A stretch of DNA of 64,000 nt from Calliopum simillimum. Taxonomy: Eukaryota; Arthropoda; Insecta; Diptera; Lauxaniidae. The DNA is taken from positions 46,937,948 to 47,001,947 of the forward strand of contig OX638370.1 in assembly GCA_951812925.1 (NCBI GenBank), in the 5' to 3' direction. The notes under the pieces are model-generated. The model was given only the letters and a program-made list of their open reading frames with translations. It made no database searches and was not told the DNA's origin. How positions within the stretch are numbered: the first letter of the stretch is position 1; the number at the start of each line of letters is the position of its first letter. Of this stretch, positions 9,735 through 21,099 are shown piece by piece. Both the position numbers and the translations under genes were made by a program.

Positions 9735-11563
9735 TGTTGAAGTTGGCGTTTTTAGTCATTTTCATGAAAAGAGTGTTTTTTTAAAAATTTATAGCTTACA
9801 CCTAAGTTTGTAAATTGATATACACTTAGTAGAAAAAGTCTGCGTACAAAATGAAAAAAAAATTCATACTTACAAAAAATAATTGAAAAAATATTTTTTT
9901 AAACTTTAGCATTTAAATTATTATTTAGTCTTTTTTTCAACGTAAACTTATTTAATAAAAGTTCAACAGAAAATAATATAAAAATTCAGGACAAAAAAAT
10001 CAACGCTATATGGCAGAAAAAGTCTGTGTACATGAATTTTAAAAATGACTTAAAATTGTTTTTAAAACTAATAACATAATAGTTAATAACTTGTTGGGTA
10101 TCCTTCTTTTGAATGACCTCCAGAAGACGTTTCAGCATAGAACTCACAAGTTTAGCAGTGTACTCACTGCTAATTTTCTCCCATTCTTCGGCAATCACTT
10201 TTTTCAGCATCTCCTTGGAAGTTATGGTGCGCTCCCGGATTTTATGCTCCAACAAATCCCACAGATGCTCTATGGGACTTAAGTCAGGAGATTGTAGTGG
10301 AGTTTTGAGTTGCCGGGGGCATTATAAAGCAGCCAGAGCCTTACAACTTCCGCCGTATGTTTTGGGTCGTTGTCTTGCTGGAAAAAGAAGATGTCCTTGA
10401 GTCTGAGCATTTCAGCACTTGGCTCCAAATTACGCTTTAAAATATTGATGTAGTCCATTTTATTCATGATGGACTCAATGAACTCCATTTTTCCCACTCC
10501 ATTGCTAGCCATGCACCCCCACACCATTACTCCACCACCACCATGCTTTACAGTTGGATAAAGATTCTCCTTGTTGAAAGCAGTACCATGTTTTCGCCAA
10601 ACAATCTTTCGTCCTTTGATACCAAAGATGCAAAACTTGCTTTCGTTCGAAAAAATAACCCGTCTCCAAAACTCTGGTGGCTTGTTTACGTATTCCCTTG
10701 CAAATGCCAATCGTTTAATTCTATTCGTTCTAGAGACAAGCGGCTTCTTACGTGCAACTCGGCCGTGGTAGCCATGTTTTTTAATATTTTCCGAATAGTA
10801 TCGACACAAACATGCTTATGGAACTTTTGCTCAATGTCATTTCTCAAAGCCAAAGCAGTAACACGAGGATTGGATTTCACTGTGTTTCTCTTTGTGACAA
10901 TCTTTCGTGGACGTTCTGATCTAGGCTTTGACACTAGTACTCGGGTTGTTCGTTAGTACATAACTGATCCAATTCATTTTCAAGTGTTCTTTTTATAAAA
11001 AAATATTACTTGGTAAAAGATTTGTTTTTCACAAAAATACTTTTGAATTTTTTTTAAAAAAATCCCTCTTCAATTTTTTTTAAAACTATTTTAAATTAAA
11101 ATTAAATTTAATTTCAAAAATTCCAAAAAAAACTCACACGTATTTCTTGAATGATTGTAAGCATTTTATGCCTAGTACACTTTTTTCGTAAGATGCCTTC
11201 CTCTTGAGTAAACAAAGAATTTTGCCTGCCGCGGGCTTTCAAAAGCCAAAAACTCTCATCTAGCGAACGAATACCATCTTGAGCCATACAACATTTTAAA
11301 GCTTATAAATTATGCTATAATTTAAAGTACTTTCAAAAAAATTTTATGGGTTTTTTTTTAAATTCAAAATTATTTTTAAGTTTAAAAAATTTTGGTGAAA
11401 AAAATTTGTTCACCAAGTAATATTTTTTTATAAAAAGAACACTTAAAAATGAATTGGATCAGTTACTAACGTATATCAATTTACAAATTTTGGTGTAAGC
11501 TATAAATTTTTGAAAAAAACACCCTTTCCATGAAAATGACTACAAACGCCAACTACAACACCC
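9735..11563 (-). mobile_element. decayed Tc1-type transposon
   Basis: Left and right ends are inverted: GGGTGTTGAAGTTGGCGTTT near 9741 and GCCAACTACAACACCCTG ending near 11563, with CAAATTTGTAAATTG-type matches further in. The right end is followed by TA. A broken Tc1 transposase lies between the ends on the minus strand. A second inverted pair (10955-11060 and 11340-11475, GATCCAATTCATTTT and complement) suggests internal rearrangement that removed the transposase N-terminus. Related sequence without the transposase recurs at 30795-31265 and 51480-51640. Confidence 0.75.
9986..10934 (-). pseudogene. Tc1-like transposase, frameshifted and catalytically dead
   Basis: Three minus-strand frames join into one Tc1 protein. 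10934-10686 holds the linker region (ERPRKIVTKRNT, NPRVTALALRNDIE). 10809-10279 holds most of the DDE domain (RLAFAREYVNKPPEFWRRVIFSNESKF, HGGGGVMVWGCMASNGVG, FQQDNDPKHTA). 10300-9986 holds the C-terminus (QSPDLSPIEHLWDLLEHKIRE, SSMLKRLLEVIQKK). So at least two frameshifts are needed. The first catalytic Asp of the usual 'IFSDESKF' is Asn here; the second Asp (FQQD) and the Glu (SPIEHLW) remain. The N-terminal paired HTH domain is missing. It would have cut and pasted DNA at TA sites; now it is a relic. Confidence 0.85.
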
Positions 11564-11690
11564 TGTATTTTAACAACAAATGGTACTAGAACCAAATCCT
11601 CCCGGATTATTATTTTTTCACACTGATCTACCATATTGCCAAATTTGAGCGAAATCGGAGACAAAAAAAATTATAATTTATGCCAATTCC
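11564..11690 (+). repeat. flank shared with other copies of the Tc1-related repeat
   Basis: TATTTTAACAACAAATGGTA, CCAAATC.T.CCGG and CCATATTGCCAAATTTGAGC recur after the same TIR at 31220 and 51535. So the amplified unit is larger than the Tc1 TIRs alone, or the Tc1 end lies inside another repeat. Confidence 0.6.
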
Positions 11691-12925
11691 GCTGTTTATG
11701 TAACAATAGATACCTGTTTAATGTCAACATATATTCCCATCAAAGCAAACTTTTCAAATTGTAAACACAAAACACAAAATAATGATAAATATGTATATGT
11801 TACCAATACCACTGACAAAACCCACGGAAAACTTTTTATATTTTGTTTCATTTTTGGGTTTTTTCTCTTTTTGTCTGATGAAATTGGAACAGATAACGTA
11901 AGCATTGATGTCATTGCGAAGCAACCCCAAACAAGTTAGGTATTTTGAAGGAAAAAAAAAAAACTTTTTCAATCGTATTGAATTTTATTTTATCTACGTA
12001 TATTTTATGAAGAACTTTTCATTAAAAAAAAAAGAAAATGCAAAAGAAACCATACGGCTAAAGGAAAAACAGACGCCAAGGTGCGCAAATATAGACGAAT
12101 GAAAGGTTGCTCCGCTTCACTTGTCTTTGGGAGTAAGTCTGACGAGGTGGAGATTTTCTTTGGCAGCAAGAAGTTAAAGCATTTGTGAAAGGAAGGAGAT
12201 AATGTAATGTGTTTTCTCATCATCGATCATTGAACTTTTTCTGCAGTGGCTGTTTTGTAGGGTTTATTTTCATTTATAGCGGTTTTTGGGACTGCTGCCA
12301 CCTTTTGATGTATTTTTTGTTGGGTAAATGACTGCTCCTTAGTTTGTGGGCAACTTCATAATATTTTTTTTTTTGGTTAAATAAGCTTGTTTCTTTTTTT
12401 TATGTATTTAACTACTCCTAAAACTTTTAAGGGCTTTTTGGTTTTTGTTACTCAACATGAGCATTTTTTGCTTTCGTACCTTTTTTGATTCACTTATCAA
12501 CTTTTTTCAATTTAGAGAAGACTTTGTTCCTCAACGTTGTCCTTTCATTTTGGTCAGCCATGTGCCATAATTTCCTTCAGCACATTCATTGAGAGTATCC
12601 CAAAAATAGACCTTTCATTGAACGTACATGTCATGTTGAAAACGTCATATCCACACATTTTCAATATCGGTAGACACAGACGGCGATTAGCTGTCATATT
12701 TGACTTGCATTATTTTATATCTTTCGTTGGTATTTTGAGTATGCACCACCTTGCATACTTAAAAGTGAAGTAGGTAACCGTAAAATACTTGACACGGCTA
12801 CATACGTACATAAATGAACATGACATCTTAATTTAGGCAATGCACATTAGCTTTATAGATGTGAGTAGATGTGGATATCTATGATTCATAAGTATCTAAA
12901 CAGGTTTACCTAAAACATAAAAAAA
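11691..12925. other. unassigned stretch
   Basis: Overlapping short open frames in several frames (under 80 codons) share no known domain. No paired repeats found. Confidence 0.4.
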
Positions 12926-13756
12926 TTTGGCCTGGCCAAACATTAAATACCCTACACTGCAGTATTTTTCAAATTTTGCTCATATGTTGCTACGCCCTCT
13001 TTTTCAGTAAAGCGTTTTGAAGCTTTTGCTTATATAGGAGGTGACACGCCCTCTTGTCCGAGTTCGTCTAGTTTTAGCTTAGAGCGTGCATTTATAGTAT
13101 TTAGTATTTGAGTGAAGTTTAGTTGGATTATCTCAAGAAACTGTTTCAGTATAGCATTTTGAATCTTTTGCTTATGTGGGAGGTACCACGCCCCCTTGTC
13201 CGATTTCACCCAATTTTTGTTGAGAGCTTCCATTTTTGATTCTTAGTGTCTGAGTCAAATTTGGTTCGAATATCTCAAAAAACGCTTTCAGTATAGCGTT
13301 TTTAAGCATTTGCTTATATGGGAGGTGCCACGCCCTCTTGTCCGAATTCGCTTAGTTTTTTTCCAGAGCTTGCGCTTACAATTTGTAATATTAATGCGTA
13401 TTTTGGTTGCATTGTCGTGAAAAAAACTCCTAAAATTGCATTTTGAATATATTTTTCGTATGGGCGGTAGGCGTGTCCGTTGACCGATTTCGCTCATTTT
13501 CAATCCCCCGAGTTAGCTTTGGTGACGAAGGCAGTGTACCAAGTTTCATTGAATTATCTTGCTCAGTTTTCCCAAACAGTGTATTTCAACACACAGCCAG
13601 CCAGCCAGCCAGCCAGCCAGACAGACGGACATGGCTATATCGACTCAGGAGGTGACGCTGATCAAGAATATATATACTTTTCTATATCTGCCACGCCTCC
13701 TTCTCTGCGTTACAAACGGAAGGACAAAGTGAATATACCCTGGGTGTAGGGTATAA
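12926..13756 (+). mobile_element. DINE-1-like element, copy 2
   Basis: Same layout as copy 1: TTTGGCCTGGCCAAACATTA start, GGAGGTG.CACGCCC units at about 13037, 13178 and 13319 (141-bp step), CCAG run (13597-13620), and a tail that reads identical to copy 1 over about 140 bases. The 141-bp step equals 47 codons, which explains why repetitive open frames appear on the minus strand. Confidence 0.7.
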
Positions 13757-14497
13757 TTATAAGGAATCACCCTATAAACGAAAGAAATAAGGAAGGAAAA
13801 CGCGCAAAATATTTCGCGATAACTTTTCTCCTGCATCTACCAACATCATACCTATCTATATGATTAGGAAAATTATCTACTTACTAACATGAAGTTTTGT
13901 TTTATAACTATGTGAATAAGAACAAAGGCTTGTAAAAGAAAGCACATTTTTCCAGTTTTTTCCAAAGGTAGAACGACTCACTTATCTTAGGTATTCATCA
14001 TTGGGGAACTTCTTCAGGGAATTAGTAAAATTTCATAACATTAAAAGAGTTCGCTCAAGGGCATAGAAGATTTTGATATTAAAATATTGAAAACTTATTC
14101 CTTATTTCACCCGAATTTACATTTGTACATATAATTATACACCCAAAATCCTCTTCAAAACTTTCAGTATAAAGTTACATAGAAACTTTATATCAAAGAA
14201 TTTTATATTAACAAGTCTCAATAGTCAATTACAACTAAAAAGTCTTCTATGGACTACGAGTATAGTGGATGAGAAAGTTGCAGAGTCCAAAAAAATATCT
14301 TTTCAGAGTTTAAATCAAGACTTTGGACTTATTGAATTTTAACTCATAGCAATTGATACGATCACAATTTATCGACAAATAGAATAAGACTACGAATATT
14401 TTCGAGATGTTTGAAAATATTTCTTTGAATATTTTTCTAACTTCTGTGTTTGTTATTTCTGTATACATATTACGTTGTCACTCAGAGTCTTTTTTAT
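13757..14497. other. unassigned stretch
   Basis: AT-rich; nothing recognised. Confidence 0.4.
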
Positions 14498-15210
14498 GCC
14501 CTTAGCCCAGGGTTTATTCACTTTGCCGTTTCCGTTTGTAACGCAGAAAAGGAGGCGTGGCAGGTATTGAAAAGTATATATATTCTTGATCAGCGTCACC
14601 CCCTGAGTCGATATAGCCATGTCCGTCTGGCTGGCTTGCAGGCTGGCTGTGCGTGGAAAAATTTTTCACGGAAAAACTAACTAAAAGTTAGTTCGAGGGA
14701 TTGCAAATGAACGAAATAGGTCGACGGATACGCCCAACGCCCATACATAAAATATATTCAAAATGCAATTATAAGAGCATTATTTGCAATAACGGAAGCA
14801 AAACACACATAAATGCTAGAGATAGTAAGTACAAGCTCTGAGCAAAACTAGCCGAATTTGGACTAGAGGGCGTGACACCTCCCATATTGGAAAAAGTTTC
14901 AAAATTTTATATTGAAAGCGTTTTCTGAGATAACCCAACCAAATTGCACTCAGACATTAAGAACAGTAAATGCAAGCTCTAAGCAAAACAAATGTAAGCT
15001 CGGAGAAGAGGGCGTGGCGCCTCCCATAAAAGCAAAAGTTTCAAAAAGCTGTACTGAAAACGTTTTTCAGACAATGAAACCTAATTTCGCATAGATACTT
15101 GGAATTCAGTCAGAAGGTGTGGCACCTCACGTACAAGCAAAATGTTCAAAATACTGCGGCTTAGGGTATATTAGTTAATTGCTGGGCCAAAGTCTACACC
15201 CTAACTAGTT
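14498..15210 (-). mobile_element. DINE-1-like element, copy 3
   Basis: Inverted copy. The tail lies at 14500-14650 (TTTGTAACGCAGAAAAGGAG, ATATATATTCTTGATCAGCG, AGCCATGTCCGTCTGGCTGG), then units with GGGCGTG.C.CCTCCCAT at about 14868 and 15007, and the head CCCTAACTAGT at 15210. It is more diverged than copies 1 and 2 and the CCAG run is short. Confidence 0.7.
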
Positions 15211-16689
15211 CTTTTTGCGGCTTGAAAAAGTCAAAATATTTGTACCCATTTACCACCTGTTATCTAAAAAATAAAAATAAATGTCAAAAAAGAAACAAAA
15301 AAAAAAAAACATTTGTTCCGTATGAGAAAGAATGTGCCAGTCACCTCCAATTTTTGCCGCAGTTCTTACCAACAAGAGCTTTATCTTCGCAATACTGCAC
15401 TGATTTGAATAAAATATTTGCCATTTGAGAGTAATGACTGGAAAAGTTACGAAATTGGTACAGATGTTTCGAAGAAAGAGCTTGTTCAGTTTGAATTGGG
15501 GCAATTGCTTCCAACTTAACAAGCCTTATATGTATATTCGCGGACAGAAATGTAAAGGTGGCATTAAAAATGATTACGAGAATTGGCGCCAGCTCCGTAT
15601 ATTTCAGAATCGTCTGTATCTAACTAAAAAGCTAAAAACGTGTGGGAGAGGGGTCAATATATTGAGAAAAGATTAGTGTAAATCTTAAGATAATTAGCTA
15701 GAAATTCGTACTAAGGTATGATCGTCGAAAATAAGAATTTATCAAAATCAAAAAAATTTAAAAAAAACGAAAATCAAATTTGTAAAAAAACAAAATGGAC
15801 AGCGGAATAAGTTTACACACAGTACGAGTAATTTAAATATTTATGTCAGTGAAAAGTGCACAAAATAAAAAAAAAAAAAATAGGGGGGGGGGGGGGGGGT
15901 TGGGGACAACACTCTCAAGTACCACAGGCACAGAAAATGGCATAAAAAATAAAAGTGGAGATTGTTGGTTCACGGAAACAGAGCAGAGCAGTGTGAGGTA
16001 AAAGTTATGATTTATTTAGTCGAGTCGAGGAACCAAAGGGGAAGTGCATGAATGCAATTACAAAAACCACCAGTTACTTGTTTTTACGTTGGAACACAAA
16101 TTCGTGCGTGAACATTAAACTTCCCTAAAATGTGTTTTTTTTTTGTTTTTTTAATAAATTATATTTGTTTGAATTGGTAAAAATTTAATTTCCGATTTCC
16201 ATTTATTTGGAGAGAACTTAATGCTTTTTAAAAACTTCACCACTAAAATAACGCCTAACCCAAATTGTTTTAAAGTTACAGACGTTGAAAGCTAAATTTT
16301 CTTAAAAATTCTAAATTCATTGATTTTTAAGGTTAACTGTTAATAGGTAGGCTTGAACGTGTGTGCACCTCAAGGCATTTCTTTTTTCTTTGCGGATTTT
16401 ATTTCTTTAACCTATTACCGCCCAGTGATGCGTCAGCGCAACAACTAGGGAAAAAATTGCAAAAAATATTTAAAATGACAAATTTCTTTATTTTTTCAAA
16501 AAGTATATTAAAGATTGATAAAACTAAAAGAAAATTCCTTCAAAAAATTTATTTTACTAAGTACCTGTGTTCAGGTGAGTGGTAAAATTAGTCCAAAAAA
16601 TTGGATATTATAAAAATATCGACAAAATTATGAAAAACGTAAAATTAGTGAAAGAAACTTTCAGCAGATCAGAAAGAACTCTTTGTCTT
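15211..16689. other. unassigned stretch with a 17-G run
   Basis: No gene recognised; an 83-codon open frame at 15425-15676 matches nothing I know. A poly(A) run followed by 17 consecutive G residues (15883-15899) could form a G-quadruplex or be an assembly-sensitive homopolymer. Confidence 0.4.
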
Positions 16690-17060
16690 AAAAAATGTGT
16701 AATGCACCCAACGTTTTGAAGGTGTTCCAGCGATTAAATAGAGGATACTATATCCGTATCCCCTATCAACTTCATCGTACGACGTTAAACTCTGTCTCAC
16801 CGCTCCAAGGCAGTTGGAGCACCAGCCCAGATCTGTGATGGGTAAAATACTGGGAAAATAGTCAGTACGAAGATCAACTGAACTGAAGTATTTCTTACAC
16901 GGTTTTGGACGCCTAACTGATTTTTGTTTATATAAATAATGTTCGGTGTTCTTTAAATGAGTGAATTGGGTTATTGGTCGATGACAAAAGCTCATTGATA
17001 AAAACAAGAGACGGGGATCGGACGAAACCCATACGACCTCACGGATAGAACTCAGAATGA
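16690..17060 (-). repeat. possible tRNA-derived SINE
   Basis: On the minus strand ATCCGTGAGGTCGTATGGG and GGTTTCGTCCGATCCCCG resemble the B-box region at 1000-1085 (AACCGTGAGGTCCTCGG, GGTTCAACTCCGG). About 300 bases of more GC-rich text follow, ending in TTTTTTAAGAC. It contains a 112-codon open frame (16669-17007) with no recognisable domain, which I do not count as a gene. Confidence 0.35.
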
Positions 17061-18137
17061 ATCAACAACGCCATATGCAATGAGTTTTGTTATGATGTAA
17101 GTAATTCATTTCGCTCCACTTTTTTTTTGGAACTTTTCTGATTTCGTCCAATTTTTGACCATTATAAGGCATTGACAGTCAGAAGCTGTGTTCTAATTTT
17201 CATTAAAAAATTTTATACGGTTCAAAAGATATGACTAAATCAAATTAAAAGTTTGGGGCGCTGCCACGCCTCTTCATAAGTATATACTAAGACAAAGTCT
17301 GTCTCATTCTTTAGCATATGTTAGCGCGCATCATTTTCCAAAGTTTCATTGAAATCGCTTAAGTAACCCGTTCCTGAGAAAACATAGCAATAGTTTTTAT
17401 ATACCCATTTTTAGACCCTATAAAAGAGAAGATATCTCAGAAACCGTATAAGATACAGTGGTTTTAATACTAGATTCGGATTTAGAATTGCTAAATACAT
17501 ATAAAATGTCTATTTTGATTTTTGCTTGTTGCATTTTTTTTCCAATTTTTTTTATGAAATCATAAGTTTGTTAAAAATTGTTTAAAAAATTATATAATTC
17601 CGACCGCGCTCCAAAATGTTTCTGATTTTAAATAATAAAAAAAAAAATTTTTTTAAAAATCATTAAAATCGAAGCTGTTCTTGAGTACTTCCATCTAAAA
17701 GGCTTCATTGACTTCATTATTATAACTTTGAATATTAGAATATTGCAATGTACCGATTAAAAGTGGTGACTTTGCCTTTTTAGAAACTTTCCAACTTAAT
17801 GGAAATTCACCACAAGTGTAGAAATTGCTGAAAATATTGTGTAATTCATATGGCGGTCATGAGGCACACTTTACTAACGAATGGCCTGATATGCCATCCG
17901 TCCCTATGGCTTTAATAATATTAAAATTTGCAAGGACAATCTCATCAAAATGAGTTATTCCTCCAAAAATCTTTTGAAAATTTGAATTTTTTTGCCTGGG
18001 CGGTAACCGGTTAAGACGTGCTTAATAATTATGCAAAGTTTCAAATTTATTGCCATTTCGAGAAAACCCTCCCCACACAATGTGCCCTTAAAATTTCTTA
18101 GTTGTATACAGAACTCATGAAAATTTTGAGGTCTTTT
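17061..18137. other. unassigned stretch
   Basis: Contains GCGCTGCCACGCCTCTTCAT near 17258, a motif shared with several repeat families here, but no full element. The rest is unassigned. Confidence 0.4.
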
Positions 18138-18230
18138 ATACCCTACAGATACAGAAAAGTTTATATATTCTTAATCAGCATCACCTCCTGAGTCGATATA
18201 GCCATGTCCGTCTGTCTGGCTGGCTGGCTG

Positions 18231-18675
18231 TAGTGATGAGTGTAGTGTTCTTGCACATTGAGTCTTGCTCTTGGTCTTGGTTTTGAAATTGAGTCTTGGT
18301 CTTGTTCTTGCTCATTAAGTCTTGGTCTCGGTCTTGGTCTCGGTCTTGGTCTCGGTCTTGGTCTTGGAAACATTTTCAGAGATATTGAGTATTCAAAATC
18401 ACATTTTTCCAAAGTAGTTAGGTTTTGAAGATGCCAAAATACAAATTGAGTGATGATTTTATCTTCAAAACGGGAGTGAAACAACTTTTAACTATGAATT
18501 ACCAAGACTAAAAAGCAGTCTTGATCTTGACGATTATCGTGAGCAAGACCAAGACCAAGACCATAGTAGTCTTGGTCTTGGTCTTGCAAAAATATCGACG
18601 TCTTGGTCTTGGTCTCGCAAAATTAGCAAGACCAATAACAAGACGCAAGACCAAGACTGATTTTGCTCATCACTA
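18231..18675. mobile_element. hAT-type MITE, 445 bp, with hexanucleotide arrays
   Basis: Ends are perfect 10-bp inverted repeats, TAGTGATGAG and CTCATCACTA, fitting the hAT pattern (YA.NG start). They are flanked by the 8-bp direct repeat GCTGGCTG (18223-18230 and 18676-18683), the hAT target length. The inside is mostly (CTTGGT)/(CTCGGT) hexamers in one orientation near the left end and AAGACCA / GTCTTGGTC blocks towards the right, so it can fold. There is no transposase. Caution: the target is a CTGG microsatellite, so the 8-bp match is less informative than in unique DNA. Confidence 0.8.
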
Positions 18676-18892
18676 GCTGGCTGTGTGTGGAAATACATTT
18701 TTTGGGAAAACTAAGCAAAATAATTCAATGAAATTCGGTACATTGCCTCCATCGTCAAAGTTAGTTCGTGGGATTGAAAATGAGCGAAATCGGTCGATGG
18801 TTACGCCTACCGCCCATACAAAAAATATATTCAAAATGCAACTTTAGGAGTATTTTTCACGACAATGCAACCAAAATACACATAAATACTAC

Positions 18893-20557
18893 TAAAATCT
18901 GGCTCAAATCGTTCTTAAATTAAATATTCAGAATTAAGCCCAATATGGCATAAAATCATCCGAAAATACGCCCAAGTTGTTCGCAATTCAAGTTTAAATT
19001 TGGGCATAATATAAATTTTGATAATTAAGACCAATTAAAATGGTTTATGTTGACTATATGAAAATTATACTAATTTTACGAACTTTAGTCATTATTTGCA
19101 AGAATCTAAAATTCTATGCATTTTTCAACTTAGAAAATCATGACAATTAGGATTAGAGAAAAAACTACTAAGCATGGCTATGGTGACATATGTTTCGGTT
19201 ACCGCCACGTAACCATCATCAGACCAATTAATGTTTTATTTAATTTATTTTAAATTAAATGAAATAACAATTGAAAAATTTTTGAACTTTTTGTCTGAGG
19301 CCGGGATTGATCTATGAACCTCGGAGTCAATCTCTCTACATAGCGCATTGATCAATGGACTGCGCTATGTACCCTCAGAAAAATTGGTAGATTAAGTGCC
19401 TATATTCATGTAGTGAGATTTTTGTTCTCTTTCACTTCGTCATGACTAATTAATTATGGAGAACACGCCAATACATGTGCAACTGGCAACCCTAGTAGCC
19501 ACATGACAAACCGGTATTGATTTCACAGCCAATGGCTGGACCTTACCAAACAACAACAACAACAGGAGTCATGACGAAGTGAAAGAGAACAAAAATCTCA
19601 CTACATGAATATAGGCACTTAATCTACCAATTTTTCTGAGGGTACATAGCGCAGTCCATTGATCAATGTGCTATGTAGAGAGATTGACTCCGAGGTTCAT
19701 AGTTCAGTCCCGGCCTCAGACAAAAAGTTCAAAAATTTTTCAATTGTTATTTCATTTAATTTAAAATAAATTAAATAAAACATTAATTGGTCTGATGATG
19801 GTTACGTGGCGGTAACCGAAACATATGTCACCATAGCCATGCTTAGTAGTTTTTTTCTCTAATCCTAATTGTCATGATTTTCTAAGTTGAAAAATGCATA
19901 GAATTTTAGATTCTTGCAAATAATGACTAAAGTTCGTAAAATTAGTATAATTAAGACCAATTGTATGCCATTTTGTACTTGTTTATCAAAAAAAAAAATA
20001 AGCCCATTTTTTGCTTAATTCAAGCTCTTTTGGGATTGTTTATCAAAAAATAAATTTTCATTTGTGTTTATTCTGTGTGTTTATGATTCTCAATATGACT
20101 ATGTCATCTACTGCTTAAATAATTCCTGCTCGACAGTCGAATTGGGTATTTATAATAGAGTAAATACTACTGGCATCCCACAATGGGATGGTACGATGTA
20201 CTGAGGTGTCTTTGGACATTTTGGTACATTGATTTTTGAAAATGAAATGATATTTCTTGCATTTGGCAAAAATGGTCATATTCATATTTTGACATATAAG
20301 AAATTATTAAAAACAAATGGGGAATATTTTTTTTTTTTTATAAACAAGTACAAAAGGGCTGAGTTAAGCACAAATGAGTTTAATAAATTTTTGATGAACA
20401 ATCCAAAATTGAATTGAATTAAGCTCAAATGGGCTTATTCACTTTTTTGATAAACAATCACATTATTACTTGATATCAAGAAAATTATGGACAAGCTGAA
20501 AATTACACCCAAAATTGATTGGTTTGGGGTTGTTTTCAGCTCAAAATTCTCTGCGTG
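18893..20557. mobile_element. 1.67-kb insertion flanked by TAC, content partly palindromic
   Basis: Copy 7 of the host repeat (near 54390-54425, reverse complemented) reads AAATACTACGAATTGTAAG across this point. Here AAATACTAC is separated from GAACTGTAAG by 1665 bases ending ...TAC, giving a 3-bp TAC duplication (18890-18892, 20558-20560). No convincing terminal inverted repeat was found at the two ends (TAAAATCTGG and CTCTGCGTG). AAGCCCA/TGGGCTT words recur near 18940, 20000 and 20430. Confidence 0.6.
19063..19952. mobile_element. near-perfect palindrome, 385-bp arms
   Basis: 19063-19447 and 19567-19952 are reverse complements with only a few mismatches that I could see (for example near 19325 and 19352). 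The spacer is 119 bases and contains (CAA)n. Arms include CGGTTACCGCCACGTAACC, a tRNA-like segment (ATAGCGCAGTCCATTGATCA... GAGGTTCATAG.TCA.TCCCG), and TTTCACTTCGTCATGACT. A 16-bp direct repeat, ATAATTAAGACCAATT (19021-19036 and 19947-19962), brackets it. No open frame spans it. Confidence 0.85.
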
Positions 20558-21099
20558 TACGAACTGTAAGCGCAAAATCTGAGAAAAAGCTAGGAAAATT
20601 CAGATAAGAGGGCGTGGCACCTCCCATATAATCAAAAGCTTCAAAACGCTGTACTGAAAGCGTTTTTTGGAATAACCGAACTTCATTTTACAAAAGTTGG
20701 TTGAAATCGGACAAGATGACGTGGCACCTCCCTTACACGCAAAAGTTTCAAAAGGCTATACTGGAAACGTTTTTTGAGATAATATTTATAATCAAATTTC
20801 ATTCACACACAAAAAACTACATATAAATAAAAGCTCTGAATAAAAACGGGATGAACCCGGACAAGAGGGCGTGGCACCTCCCATTTAAGCAAAAGTTTCA
20901 AAATGCTATACTGAAAACGTTTTTTAAAATAATCAAACCAAATTTCAATCAGACACTAGGGACAGTATGTGAAAGGTCTGAGCAAAAACAATGTGAATTC
21001 GTACAAGATGTGACACCTCCCATAAAAGCAAAATTTTCAAAATACTGCAGTGCAGAGTATTTCATGTTTGGCCAGGCCAAAGATACCTCCATTACTAGT

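Larger units (their letters stand above)
18138..21099 (-). mobile_element. DINE-1-like element, copy 4, split by two insertions
   Basis: Inverted copy in three parts: 18138-18230 (tail), 18676-18892 (middle) and 20561-21099 (GGGCGTGGCACCTCCCAT units at about 20610, 20866 and related, ending GGCCAGGCC...ACTAGT). The first gap is a hAT-type MITE (18231-18675) inserted in the CCAG microsatellite. The second (18893-20557) is a 1665-bp insertion flanked by TAC. The uninterrupted order is seen in copies 2 and 7, so both interruptions are firm. Confidence 0.75.

Noticed and set aside
10543..10956. 137-codon plus-strand open frame
   Set aside because: Antisense shadow of the Tc1 transposase relic on the minus strand.
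16669..17007. 112-codon minus-strand open frame
   Set aside because: No recognisable domain, no signal for splicing or promoter, and it overlaps a possible SINE; kept as repeat, not gene.
18161..18484. 107-codon frame with RPRPRPRP
   Set aside because: Translation of the hexanucleotide arrays in the hAT-type MITE.
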